Part shown: one piece after another, positions 52,401-61,300 of the stretch
Layout: the number at the start of each line of letters is the position of its first letter
How positions within the stretch are numbered: position 1 is the first letter of the stretch
Program-made: the position numbers and the translations under genes
Notes under the pieces: generated by a model
Database searches by the model: none
What the model was told of the DNA's origin: nothing
Seen by the model: the letters and a program-made list of their open reading frames with translations, nothing else
DNA from: Phoronis australis
Lineage: Eukaryota; Phoronida; Phoronidae
NCBI GenBank assembly: GCA_002633005.1
Contig: NMRA01000044.1
Span: 338,594 to 402,593, forward strand
Length of the DNA: 64,000 bases
Direction: 5' to 3'

Positions 52401-54756
52401 AATGCTTCTATAGTATTTAAGTAACTTAAAAGAAATTGGTACCCCCATTAGATTTTTAATTGGCAGGACAGTTGGTGAGTGTAGATCAATGCTTAGCTCA
52501 AGTTTCTGTCTTATTGCATCTCCAGGATAGACAGTCAGTTCACAGTCAAAGTGACCGACGGCGCTCTCTCCAGGGACTTATTCCCTAACGACTACCACTG
52601 TCTGGGTGACAATGAGAACCGACCAGTCAAGTGGCTGGCATTAGAGGCTCTGCTGGACAGAAGATTCTCTCCTGCCAGTGATGTGGTGAGTTGGAATCTG
52701 GGATCATGTCAGGGGCCTGTGAAATCGTAGTAAAGGAAGCCTGTATATGTGTTCAGAGGCCCAAACATAGGCAACTTCAAACTAAGATAAAACAAGTTTG
52801 AGATGGTCACATTAGCTGTTCAAGCACAGTGACAGTCTCACCTTTAACCACTTGTTTCTTCTCCAAATTTTATTCACAACAACTTAACTCTTGATCCACT
52901 TGTCACATTTTGGTCAACAGATCTGTTTCCTTTGAATCTGCTTCAGAATAGTCTTGACTGCAGTTCAAACTTGCATGCTTATGTTGTCATTAATCTGATG
53001 GAACTGTGATTGTTTAGTTAAACTGGCAATAAACCTGCCATGCTGTCTGTCAGTCCATAACCATGCAAAGCAAAATCTGAAATCTGAAATCTAGGGTTGA
53101 CTCATCTGTGCAATTATCATACTGGCAACGCTCATAGACAGGCTAGATGTTATCAATACTGCTGTTTGCAATCTATGGTGTGTTTGTCTGGATTTGTTCA
53201 CACAAATCACACACTAATATTCCTCAATAGATCCTAACCACCTAACTATTGACACTGACTGTGTGGTAGGCCTCTCATGGAGGTTCGTTGACAATGCAGT
53301 GGCAGAGGGCAGCTTTGCCAGTTAGCCTGTGAATTAAAGTTAAGTCTCTGTCTGCCTTTATGTGTGTACTTCTTCAATTTATTTTGTCCCATGTTACTTA
53401 AAGTTACATTAAACCAGTGCATTCTATTAAAAACCAAGGGATTTAGACCATATACCATTCTGAAATTGGTCTCAAATTTTGAAGGTGATTTCAGGACTTT
53501 GAAAGAATTTTCAGTTTGTTATTTCATGAGATCAAGCTGGCTTCTCGTGGCGCGACATTTTATATGCCGGCATGGTCTCAAGGAACTTTGAACTGTCAGT
53601 TCTTTGCAAACACCAAAATCACTTCTGATCTTAATAAAGAACTAGTTGGTGGTCAAAATCAAAAGTTTCCTTCTTGGGAGCAACGCTGATTTAGCTCCTC
53701 TGTTTACTAAATATTACTCTTATTGGAGTATTGCTTAGTCTTTTCGCAAACATTTCTCTCAACCTCTTTGTCATTTCAGTGGTCATTTGGCGTGTTGCTA
53801 TGGGAACTGATGACACTAGGCAGCCAGCCCTACGCCGACATCGACCCGTTTGAGATCCAGGCTTACCTGCGCGAAGGCTATAGGATTATGCAACCACAGA
53901 ACTGTCCAGATGAACTGTGAGTAACTTTATATTTTTGGCTTGTCTTTCAAGCAATGATTTACATTAAGTTAAAATATTTGCTGGAAACTTTTTCATATTA
54001 AGGTCCACATTTTGCCTAAATACCTACCTTTAACCTTTTCTCTTTTGAAAACTCATGCTTCTATTGCACTTGGCTTCACACATGTTGGAGTCTCTCAATT
54101 TAAAGCCTTGGGCAATGACCTGGGCAGATAAGGTATGCACCTAATGTGTTCCCACTGAAAATGTGCAAGAAATTTGATTTGTGTTAGACCCAATCAGAAG
54201 TTCACAAGATTAGTTTTTTATTCAAAATATGCAAGAATGACAACGGATCAGAGAAAGTTGCAAACACACCAAAGAACGCTATCCACATTTATTTTTGTGT
54301 ACATGCAGCTGTCTGTCAAATCACCACTGTGCTTTAGGTTGAAACTGCATTTCCTCAGTATTCAAGCAAGAAATGCTTACAGGATCAGTCTCATATTCCT
54401 TATCGCAATAAGATGTAATTTCTGTTACCAAGTAGGAATGCCACATCGAAACCATCAGTGACTCAAGAAAGCACTCCAGAGTTTACTAGGGTTGTCCAAT
54501 TCTAAAATTGCCATTCAGAAATTGCACATGGCTGCATTACCTGTGACTTAAGTTGCCGACTCAGATAAGTGCACTCATGCAACATTGTGATTTTGCATTT
54601 GGTCATGTGACCTTAACCTGACCTGAACATGTTTTCCACCTTAGGTTTGCTGTGATGGCATGTTGTTGGGCGCTGTCTCCGGAGGAACGGCCAAAGTTCT
54701 CCCAGTTACTTGTCTGTTTACAAGACTTCTACACAGCACTTGGACGATATGTGTGA
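22456..54756 (+). CDS. RYK: RYK Wnt receptor pseudokinase, 14 exons, complete model
   Basis: Plasma-membrane Wnt co-receptor. Exons: 22456-22567, 40016-40155, 43482-43581, 44948-45082, 45441-45545, 46539-46710 (or 47847-48018), 48313-48395, 48834-48962, 50736-50828, 51111-51313, 52126-52235, 52526-52685, 53780-53916, 54645-54756; all GT-AG, phases agree, 596 residues (human about 607). Exon 1 gives a signal peptide (MLFPGYQCTLFVFVAVIGYS) and the start of the WIF domain (NLYMGAQDTFRLLG); an in-frame stop lies upstream. WIF domain about 23-162 includes HELFYVRNGIINRYAL. A tetrabasic KRKK is at 155-158, the transmembrane segment about 218-240. The kinase domain has GTFGRI, FIKTV (Lys353), HRDVAARN (452-459), then DGA (472-474) where active kinases have DFG. 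The tail ends GRYV, like the AYV PDZ ligand of RYK. Identity very sure; exon 1 assigned by phase and similarity. Confidence 0.94.
25925..26330 (+). repeat. Interspersed repeat, copy A
   Basis: Shares blocks in the same order with 29505-29915: TTGCAAAAGATA, GGCATCT..TTGTA.TGCT, CTACGAAAGGGTG, GAGTCCACTCTCTTAA, and a C-rich segment followed by GAGTAT or GAGTGG. The copies are old and diverged. No coding capacity is visible. Confidence 0.5.
29505..29915 (+). repeat. Interspersed repeat, copy B
   Basis: Diverged partner of 25925-26330 in the same orientation, both inside RYK intron 1. The shared GAGTCCACTCTCTTAA block is at about 29847-29862. Confidence 0.5.
31255..31320 (-). repeat. Antisense copy of the CAAAAACAATTGCCAAAATT repeat
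   Basis: The segment AATTTTGGCGATTGTTTTGG with GAAATTGGTGAGGTTTTAT is the reverse complement of the repeat at 33280 and 35250 (CTCGCCAATTTCACACAAAA). Short and diverged. Confidence 0.45.
33117..34833. repeat. Left copy of a 1.7-kb duplication flanking an N gap
   Basis: Runs from ACAAGGCAGAAGTAATTAAC to the start of the N run and matches 35089-36798 closely. Differences include a 15-bp tandem duplication around 34093-34121 and a different G-run length near 34155. All of it lies in RYK intron 1. Most likely two alleles rather than a true duplication. Confidence 0.85.
34834..35088. other. Assembly gap of 255 N
   Basis: Undetermined bases between two near-identical 1.7-kb copies. Open frames running through it are meaningless. 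Confidence 0.98.
35089..36798. repeat. Right copy of the 1.7-kb duplication
   Basis: Begins exactly after the gap with ACAAGGCAGAAGTAATTAAC and loses similarity after AATAGAATATTTTG near 36798, the same motif at which the left copy meets the gap. This edge match supports allelic overlap. Confidence 0.85.
36799..38611. other. RYK intron 1, middle part
   Basis: No exon seen. A C homopolymer with a single N lies at about 37645-37656. A 10-bp unit ACTTCTCAAG repeats three times near 38217-38247. Segment 37380-37680 has phrases that loosely resemble the repeat at 25925 and 29505, but I could not confirm it. Confidence 0.4.
38612..38682 (+). repeat. tRNA-like sequence, probably a SINE head or tRNA pseudogene
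   Basis: GTGTGG at 38612 can pair with CCACAC at 38677-38682, and GTGGG-TTCAAGT-CCCAC (38656-38672) forms a perfect T arm with B-box GGTTCAAGTCC. The D and anticodon arms do not fold well, so I do not call a functional tRNA. Confidence 0.5.
39483..39590. repeat. GTCACCATGACAGTT minisatellite-like repeats
   Basis: GACAGTTGTCACC(A/G)TGACAG recurs about six times with variants in roughly 100 bp, with short complementary segments (GTGACA/TGTCAC). It is in RYK intron 1, about 430 bp before exon 2. Simple-sequence expansion is the plainest reading. Confidence 0.6.
41279..41326. repeat. Compact palindromic MITE, GAGAACCAGTTT family
   Basis: GAGAACCAGTTT at 41279 and AAACTGGTTCTC at 41315-41326 form a hairpin of about 48 bp in RYK intron 2. 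ATTCAGTGGA inside also matches the family. Confidence 0.55.
44806..44867. repeat. Palindromic MITE with CTGCATTTT ends
   Basis: Starts CCTGCATTTTAAGAACCAGT and ends ATTCTCAAAATGCAGG, a clean small fold-back in RYK intron 3, about 80 bp before exon 4. Confidence 0.6.
45794..46752. repeat. Left copy of a 0.96-kb duplication with RYK exon 6
   Basis: Matches 47103-48060 at an offset of 1308-1309. It ends at the single N at 46753 and includes the transmembrane exon 46539-46710. Confidence 0.85.
46754..47102. other. Unique sequence between the two RYK exon 6 copies
   Basis: No counterpart upstream of the left copy, so the two putative alleles differ here by an insertion or rearrangement. No coding sequence recognised. 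Confidence 0.5.
47103..48060 (+). pseudogene. RYK: Second copy of the RYK transmembrane exon, probably the other allele
   Basis: Exon copy 47847-48018 has intact splice sites and encodes the same membrane segment. It differs in the first part: AAT AAC ATA in place of AAT AAG GTA, so Asn-Ile replaces Lys-Val. The exon is entered in phase 1 and left in phase 2, so splicing both copies together would break the frame. Either allelic duplication in the assembly or mutually exclusive exons; I favour the first because of the adjacent single N. Confidence 0.8.
49450..49860. repeat. AACTCGAAATT fold-back family, copy 1
   Basis: Contains TCTGAACTCGAAATTTAGAG, AGTGCAAACTTGGA and a GACCCTGGGTCCTG end, all present in the same order in 62800-63215. 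The left arm is shortened. In RYK intron 8. Confidence 0.55.
53461..53693. repeat. Palindromic repeat family GAAATTGGTCTCAA, copy 2
   Basis: Starts TGAAATTGGTCTCAAATTTT and shares order and ends with 12310-12545, including CAAAAGTTTCCTTCTTGGG near its end. In RYK intron 12, about 90 bp before exon 13. Confidence 0.6.
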
Positions 54757-55599
54757 GACAGTAAAAGTCATGTCTAAATCAGCTATGGGTAAAAATTGTT
54801 CAGTTTGGAACAGTGAAAATTAACTATTTTGGTCAAAGTCAGAGCTTGTTCCAAATTTTAGAAATAAGCACTGGTGGTGGTCACAAATTCATGAAAGTGT
54901 TGCGTCTGTGCCTATTTTTGCCGATTTTATCGCCCATGTCGCAATCTTCATAATCAAGAAAATTCAATTTCAACTTGAATTTCGCTGTCCCAAATTTTAG
55001 AGACTGTCTCGAACTGGAGAATTTGAACTATGTTGGGTAATATTATACGAGAGAGAGTGAGGGGTTTTACAAAGTTATCACTCTGTACTCGGTGAAAAAG
55101 AAGCAAAAATATTAGCTGTTAGTAAAAGCATGTTTCCTCAGTAAGATTAACTCACTTCCAATCTCGTCATTTTATAAGTGAGAATTCCAATTTAACTTTT
55201 CTCTCACGAAAGTGTTTTTTATTCAGTAACTTGTGATCTTGGTAAATTTTGTAGTTGTGGTTGTTTGTTCAAAATGTTTCTACAGCTTTACTGAAAGTGA
55301 TCGATTGTATTGTTCTGTGCCAAAACTGCTATGAATAGTTGAGAAGTTAAATTCTTAATTCGTACAATGGCTGCCTTGATGATCTGAATGATGTAACTTA
55401 CATGCGAGGCCAGAAAACTGGTGAATCAGAATGCAAAGTTCATCAAATGAACTCAAAATTTATTTCAGGCCTTTTTCGGCTTAATATTGTTAATGAGATA
55501 AACAGTAGACTTTTAGCATGTTATTTATTCATAATTTAATTATTTTTCATTTGGTATTCAGTATGTAAAAAGTGATCCCACTTTCGCTGAAGTACAGTA

Positions 55600-55830
55600 G
55601 TTTTCAACTATTAGTTGAATTTTAACCATTTATATATAGATGATTTCACCTCCAAATAAATAACACTTTGACCATTAATTTATGGTTTGCTTTGAATTAA
55701 TGGTTGGAGTCTTTGGTAGCAGTTAACAGTTGGCCCTAGAACTAACGATTGGATCTTCACCAAACTGTTAGACGTTCAACTAATTGTTGGACCTTCAACT
55801 AACAGTTGAAGTTTCGAGACCCAGTTGTCG
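55600..55830. repeat. Cluster of CAACTAnnAGTTGAA-type palindromes
   Basis: TTCAACTATTAGTTGAA at about 55602 is a near-perfect palindrome. Related words follow: TTAACAGTTGG, AAACTGTTAGACGTTCAACT, AATTGTTGGACCTTCAACTA, ACAGTTGAAG. They lie 0.85-1.1 kb after the RYK stop, possibly inside its 3' untranslated region. Confidence 0.5.
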
Positions 55831-56954
55831 CCGCACATCTAAAAGTGGAATCATGTTTTACGTAATGAATGTCAAACAAAAAATAATTGCCATTATTGAA
55901 AATAAAAACACATTTTAGTTTCCAGCTTAGAGTTATGATAAAACTGGAGTAGCCAATGGTTATGGTAATTCTCCTATGAATTTTGTATTCTACACGATCA
56001 TGGGGATCATGACCTCGTTGCTAAGCATTGCTATGATAATGAGGTCATCTAGAATCATGTGGAACTTTAACTAATTTGTTCGTTTGTGTTGAAGAGTGCA
56101 TGATGTGTAGCTCAAAATGTGAATTATGTTTACCCTGTACATATTTATAAATGATTATATTATTTTTATAGTGATATAAGGCTGTTTTAATTGTGGTTCT
56201 ATGTAATGTTTAGGACACTTTCATGCTAGAAAAATAAGTTCTCAGTTTTTTTAAGAACTGTCATTTTTTATGAAAGTAAAGTACAAAAATACACTACATT
56301 GATTTATATTTTTAAGTGACAAAAGATTTTAAGTTTGAAAATCGGACATGCCCCATCAATTTTCATTAGGCAGTGCGAAATTAAGTAATTTTTACTTTAA
56401 CTTTTAAATGATGAGTCATTCATGTCGTCAGTTTCCTAGATCAAAGGATACAGTAATTGTTCGCTTACTTAGCACACAACGTAGCCAACAAGTACAATTC
56501 CATTTTGTCAAATTTCTTCATAAAAATAAAAATCAAGAAAATTTTAGTCCATTAGTAGCACAATTTGTACCGATGTCTAGAAAAAGAACTTTTTGGTAAT
56601 TTCCCATTATTTGCAGTAATGACATTATAAAGTTAGGCTAATTTGTACATTTTGCACAAGTCCTGCATGTTAACCTTGAAACTGGACAGGGGAGACAATG
56701 CAGTCTGGGAAACTGATGTTGTGAGATGCACATTGGTAGTTAACAATACAGCTTTAATTTGTTTCAGAGTTTTATTTGTTGGATACTTAGATTTCTAGTC
56801 AAGTTTTATAGTGAATGGATTTGTGCTATGTGAATTTTTAATTAAACTTGGAACAAAATTATTCTTGGTGTAATTTATTTTTTATTACAGGTCACCATCT
56901 TATTGCATAAAGGGCAATGACAGAATTGTAAAATGTTGTTCAAAAGCATAAAAT

Positions 56955-57141
56955 CATGCGCGCACCCAGCCTTTAATATGGGGGGCTCGAATCTCTGACA
57001 AAGTGGACCTTTGCTAACAAAAAAGCAGGAGGACTAAAAAAACTGCGTCGGCGCCTATTTAGTAGACTTTTGTCTCTTTTTCTTGGACTTCTTGGGGCTC
57101 ATTCGAGCCCCCTCCTCGAGCCCCCCATGGGTGCACGCATG
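56955..57141. repeat. 187-bp inverted-repeat element
   Basis: The left end CATGCGCGCACCCAGC...GGGGGGCTCGAAT and the right end ATTCGAGCCCCC...CCATGGGTGCACGCATG are complementary. Non-coding interior. Probably a MITE. Confidence 0.6.
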
Positions 57142-57286
57142 AAAATTACCACATTTCCTGAAATTCATTCAAAATGCAAAAGTTCGTAAACCATAGCAAA
57201 ATTTACTCTTTACTTGGTCATAGAACATACAATCAACATTAATAGACTCCTACCAATTGAGCATTAAGTTGTTAACATTAACGTTC

Positions 57287-57354
57287 CTGCATTTTGAGAA
57301 CCAGTTTTCTCCACTCACTAACAGGCATGAGCCAAGTTCTCCAAATATGGGCAA
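57287..57354. repeat. Palindromic MITE, CTGCATTTTGAGAACC family
   Basis: Begins CCTGCATTTTGAGAACCAGT; the second half (GTTCTCCAAATATGGG) is more decayed. Confidence 0.55.
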
Positions 57355-57736
57355 GTTATATCCGACTGTTGCCTTCTAAGTTTGCATAGTGTTAAAGTAT
57401 GTAAAAAAATAAAACAAAATTGTAAAGGAATACCTCACGTGACCTATGATGGCTAAATTTTATACGAATTGTTCAGCAGCATAATTGCAGCATTACAGAT
57501 TATGAATAATTGTAATAACACTTAAACAACACTAAGAGAGGCAATCAACAGGCAAAACTTCAATTGCATATTTGTTGCTAGGGATGTGGTACATAGTCTC
57601 CAGAACCTAACATCCAATCTCAAACTTAGTTTCAATATTTTCTTTTTACAACTAATTTTGAACTCAAAGGTTGAAGTAACAGAACACTAATCATGCCACG
57701 CTGAAATTGTAGACTCGCAATCAAGATAGTAGCATT

Positions 57737-57940
57737 GACTATTCCTACTCAAGATGTACAATACAGGGCACATGGTGTTATCGCAGTGACTATTCCTACT
57801 CAAGATGTACAATACAGGGCACATGGTGTTATCGCAGTGACTATTCCTACTCAAGATGTACAATACAGGTCACATGGTGTTATCGCAGTGACTATTCCTA
57901 CTCAAGATGTACAATACCGGTCACATGGTGTTATCCAGTG
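57737..57940 (+). repeat. 51-bp minisatellite, four units
   Basis: Units start at 57737, 57788, 57839 and 57890 (period exactly 51). They differ by single bases (GGGCACATGG or GGTCACATGG). As 51 is a multiple of three and one frame has no stop, the array reads as a repeated 17-residue unit beginning TIPTQDVQYR. There is no ATG or other coding evidence, so I treat it as non-coding. Confidence 0.85.
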
Positions 57941-58329
57941 TAAATAGGAACACCGTGTTACTAGTTTGAATTGAGCCCGTCATCACTGAAGAAGGGGGGG
58001 TTTAAAAGGATGACACCGAGAGTGGGTTCGACTTCCGGAGATATCCTTACGTGACATATTAAAGTTACATGCAATGCCGTCTTTGCTTTTGCTCAAGTTT
58101 TGGAGTGGAACCATTTGTTTTGGTTCTTTTATATGGTGGGTTAGCATATCTGAGGTTTATATCCTGATGGGTGGTGGCAGAGTGAGTGAGAGGTTAAAAA
58201 TGACATATTTTGGATGACCTAATATGTAAACGCTAAACACTCCCTAAACAATGCCAACGATATCTGAAACACAGGATTTATGACTTGTCAGCTATTTGTG
58301 ACCACAACAAATGCAAACCTATATTTTTC

Positions 58330-61300
58330 TCAAAATTTGAAATAATTATGAAAACCAATTTCCTTCATACATTTGATCATGTCCTCATCAAACGATTTAG
58401 TTCCACAGATGACCACTAGGGTCGTACAGCTGTCCAATGGTTTCAAAAGTCTTGTCAGCTTGTCACAACCAAGTCGGCCATATTGAATTTGGTCACCATA
58501 TTGCACTTGACTCTCACCTTCAACTTCCTGGAAAAGCACAGAATTAAGTTTTCAGAAAAAAATGCCTTTGTTTTTTGTTTACACAATCGAAATTCTAATC
58601 TTAACAATGCTTCAAGCGACCATGAACCTGCTTTTCATCACAAAAAGCAACTCTCGATTTAGCTCACAGTTTTGAAATCAGTCTCAATTAATTGTTCTAG
58701 CGAAAAAAATAGAGGTGATATCAGAGGTTCAAAAGAACTAGCAATTAGTTGTTGCTTGTAATGAGGCTCATCCTTTTTTGCTCAGAACATTACCTCAAGG
58801 AATAACAAGCAGTTAGTTGTTAGCAAACACAGAAATCATTCTAACACCTTGAGACCAATTTTGTAGTGCTAAGTTGTCTAAATTAAAAGTTTGATTTCGG
58901 ATGAAACGTAGGTTTATAATCACTCAAACGCTTTAACGTCAATGGACAACAGAATACAAGTCAAACACCCCAAAATGTGAAAAACCATAAAAACATTAAA
59001 CTGTTCAACAATTTCCGAAAGTGGGATTTTTTCGCAAAGCTAAGCCTTGACATTACACTATAAAAACATATGATCCCAATTTCAAAGTTCAGTGAGTTGG
59101 TACCTGAGATAAATGATATTGGACGGTGAAATTCCAAGAACTGGTCCAGGCCCGCAGCAGGGGCTTGCACAGTATATCTGAGTACTTTCTGCAGCAGTAG
59201 TGCAGATAGACAAAAGTTTCGTCATCTTCATTCTCCACAATGTGTCTTATAATCTGCACCATAGGGGCGATACCAGTTCCTGCACAGAGCAAAACCACAT
59301 GCCGGTACTAAAAAGAAACATAATCTGTTTACAAAGTGCAAGTAACAGATCAACTGAAGTGAGGCAATTGATCCACATTGATTTCGGAAATAAACACATT
59401 ATAATGAACAAAGACAAGAGGCAATTATCGGAATGTATCTGTCAATGTCATCGTTTTGCACAGCTGAAAACTCAAACTAGGTTTAGAATACCACATGGTG
59501 ATTTCCAGTTACAGACATAGTAGCACTCAATGCAATTGTACCTGTAACTGCTGAAAAATTCGCCGCCTTGATACTATTTAGCATAAGAATTTTGGTAACG
59601 CTTCAACCGAGTATTTTGCCAAACGAAATTCTCCAGTTTCTTCTTACCGAATTTGGAGAATAATTAAAGTCTCCAAAAGGTCCTCGCCAGGGCACGGTGT
59701 CACCAACTTTCCATTCTTTCACAAACTTTGACATAATACCGTCCGAGTAAATCTGCAAAATGGAGGTTTAGCCCGGTTCATTGTAACTTGCACATAACAC
59801 CATGTCTTTTAATAGGCATGCTGAACAACACAACAACAAAAAACTTTGATATGCATGCTGAATAACACACCAAAATAAAATACTCCAATAAATCTGCATT
59901 TCACCCCTGTTTAGCTATCAATGTTGAATTCTTAACCTAAGCGCATTGGGTTTAAAACATAACCATGCTCATCTGATCTTGAATTATTGCCGACTACGTG
60001 AAAGTGCCATTTTTGTAAACACAATTTTATGAAGCAACGATGGTTTAGATGTCATAGTTGGTAACACAAATAGAATGCTATCACGTTGAGTAACAACATG
60101 AGAACAATTTTACAAGAGTAAATGGCATAATTCGATTTACATTTTTCAGCTAGCTAAGCATGGCAAAATGCTGTTTTCTACAGTAACACACAACCAGAAA
60201 TCAGTTTTGGATTATGTCTAGGTTTTGTTTCACATCTTTGCACCTTCCCACAACTAAGGCCGAGCTCAGAGGATTAAGAAACAGTTTTGTGCAACGCATG
60301 GTGGTCTGCCAGTGTCGTCAGTATTTGAACCCAAATCTCTCCAATGGGAGACTGCAGCTCAAACCACTGGGCAACACGGTCTCTTCAAAAATCAAGAATT
60401 GTTTTGCTCAATGATGTGCAGTCCGACACCAAGTCAGTGAAAATTTAAAAACGAGACAAACCAACTTAAATTACAAAAAAAATCTTTTGAACAGTCTTCA
60501 AGTTTTAGTATGTTGATTGTACAGAGAAAAGGTAGAATCTCGCCACTTTCAGACAAAAACAATTGCCAAAATGGTCATTTTCAATTTCCCACAATTTTTT
60601 AGAAATATTATCTAATGGCTGCTATGGAACAAAACTCGAAAATGATAAAGCACTAATTTGAGGTAATTAATGCATTCTAAAAAGGAGGGAAAATAAAGTT
60701 TCACTTTTCTGTATTACGTATTGTTTATGGTATTGTGCTTAAAGGTGAAGGCAACCTTTTTCCATGTCATTTTGAGCTAAAATAAGGTTGGTTGGTTATC
60801 CTAGACATATTTTCCACTTAATTACAGCTTTTCGTAATTTTATTAATTACTCGTCCGCTACTGCGGAAGTGACGTTTTAGGAGGCAAGCNNNNNNNNNNN
60901 NNNNNNNNNNNNNNNNNNNNNNNNNNNNNNNNNNNNNNNNNNNNNNNNNNNNNNNNNNNNNNNNNNNNNNNNNNNNNNNNNNNNNNNNNNNNNNNNNNNN
61001 NNNNNNNNNNNNNNNNNNNNNNNNNNNNNNNNNNNNNNNNNNNNNNNNNNNNNNNNNNNNNNNNNNNNNNNNNNNNNNNNNNNNNNNNNNNNNNNNNNNN
61101 NNNNNNNNNNNNNNNNNNNNNNNNNNNNNNNNNNNNNNNNNNNNNNNNNNNNNNNNNNNNNNNNNNNNNNNNNNNNNNNNNNNNNNNNNNNNNNNNNNNN
61201 NNNNNNNNNNNNNNNNNNNNNNNNNNNNNNNNNNNNNNNNNNNNNNNNNNNNNNNNNNNNNNNNNNNNNNNNNNNNNNNNNNNNNNNNNNNNNNNNNNNN

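Larger units (their letters stand above)
54757..58329. other. RYK 3' flank and spacer to CYB5RL
   Basis: No further gene found. AATAAA hexamers at about 55657 and 55901 are candidate RYK polyadenylation signals but cannot be ranked. It contains the AACTGTTAGTTGAA cluster (55600-55830), a palindromic element (56955-57141), a MITE (57287-57354) and a minisatellite (57737-57940). Confidence 0.5.

Noticed and set aside
57735-57947. Repeat protein from the 51-bp array
   Set aside because: No ATG start in frame, no flanking coding sequence, and it ends right after the array.
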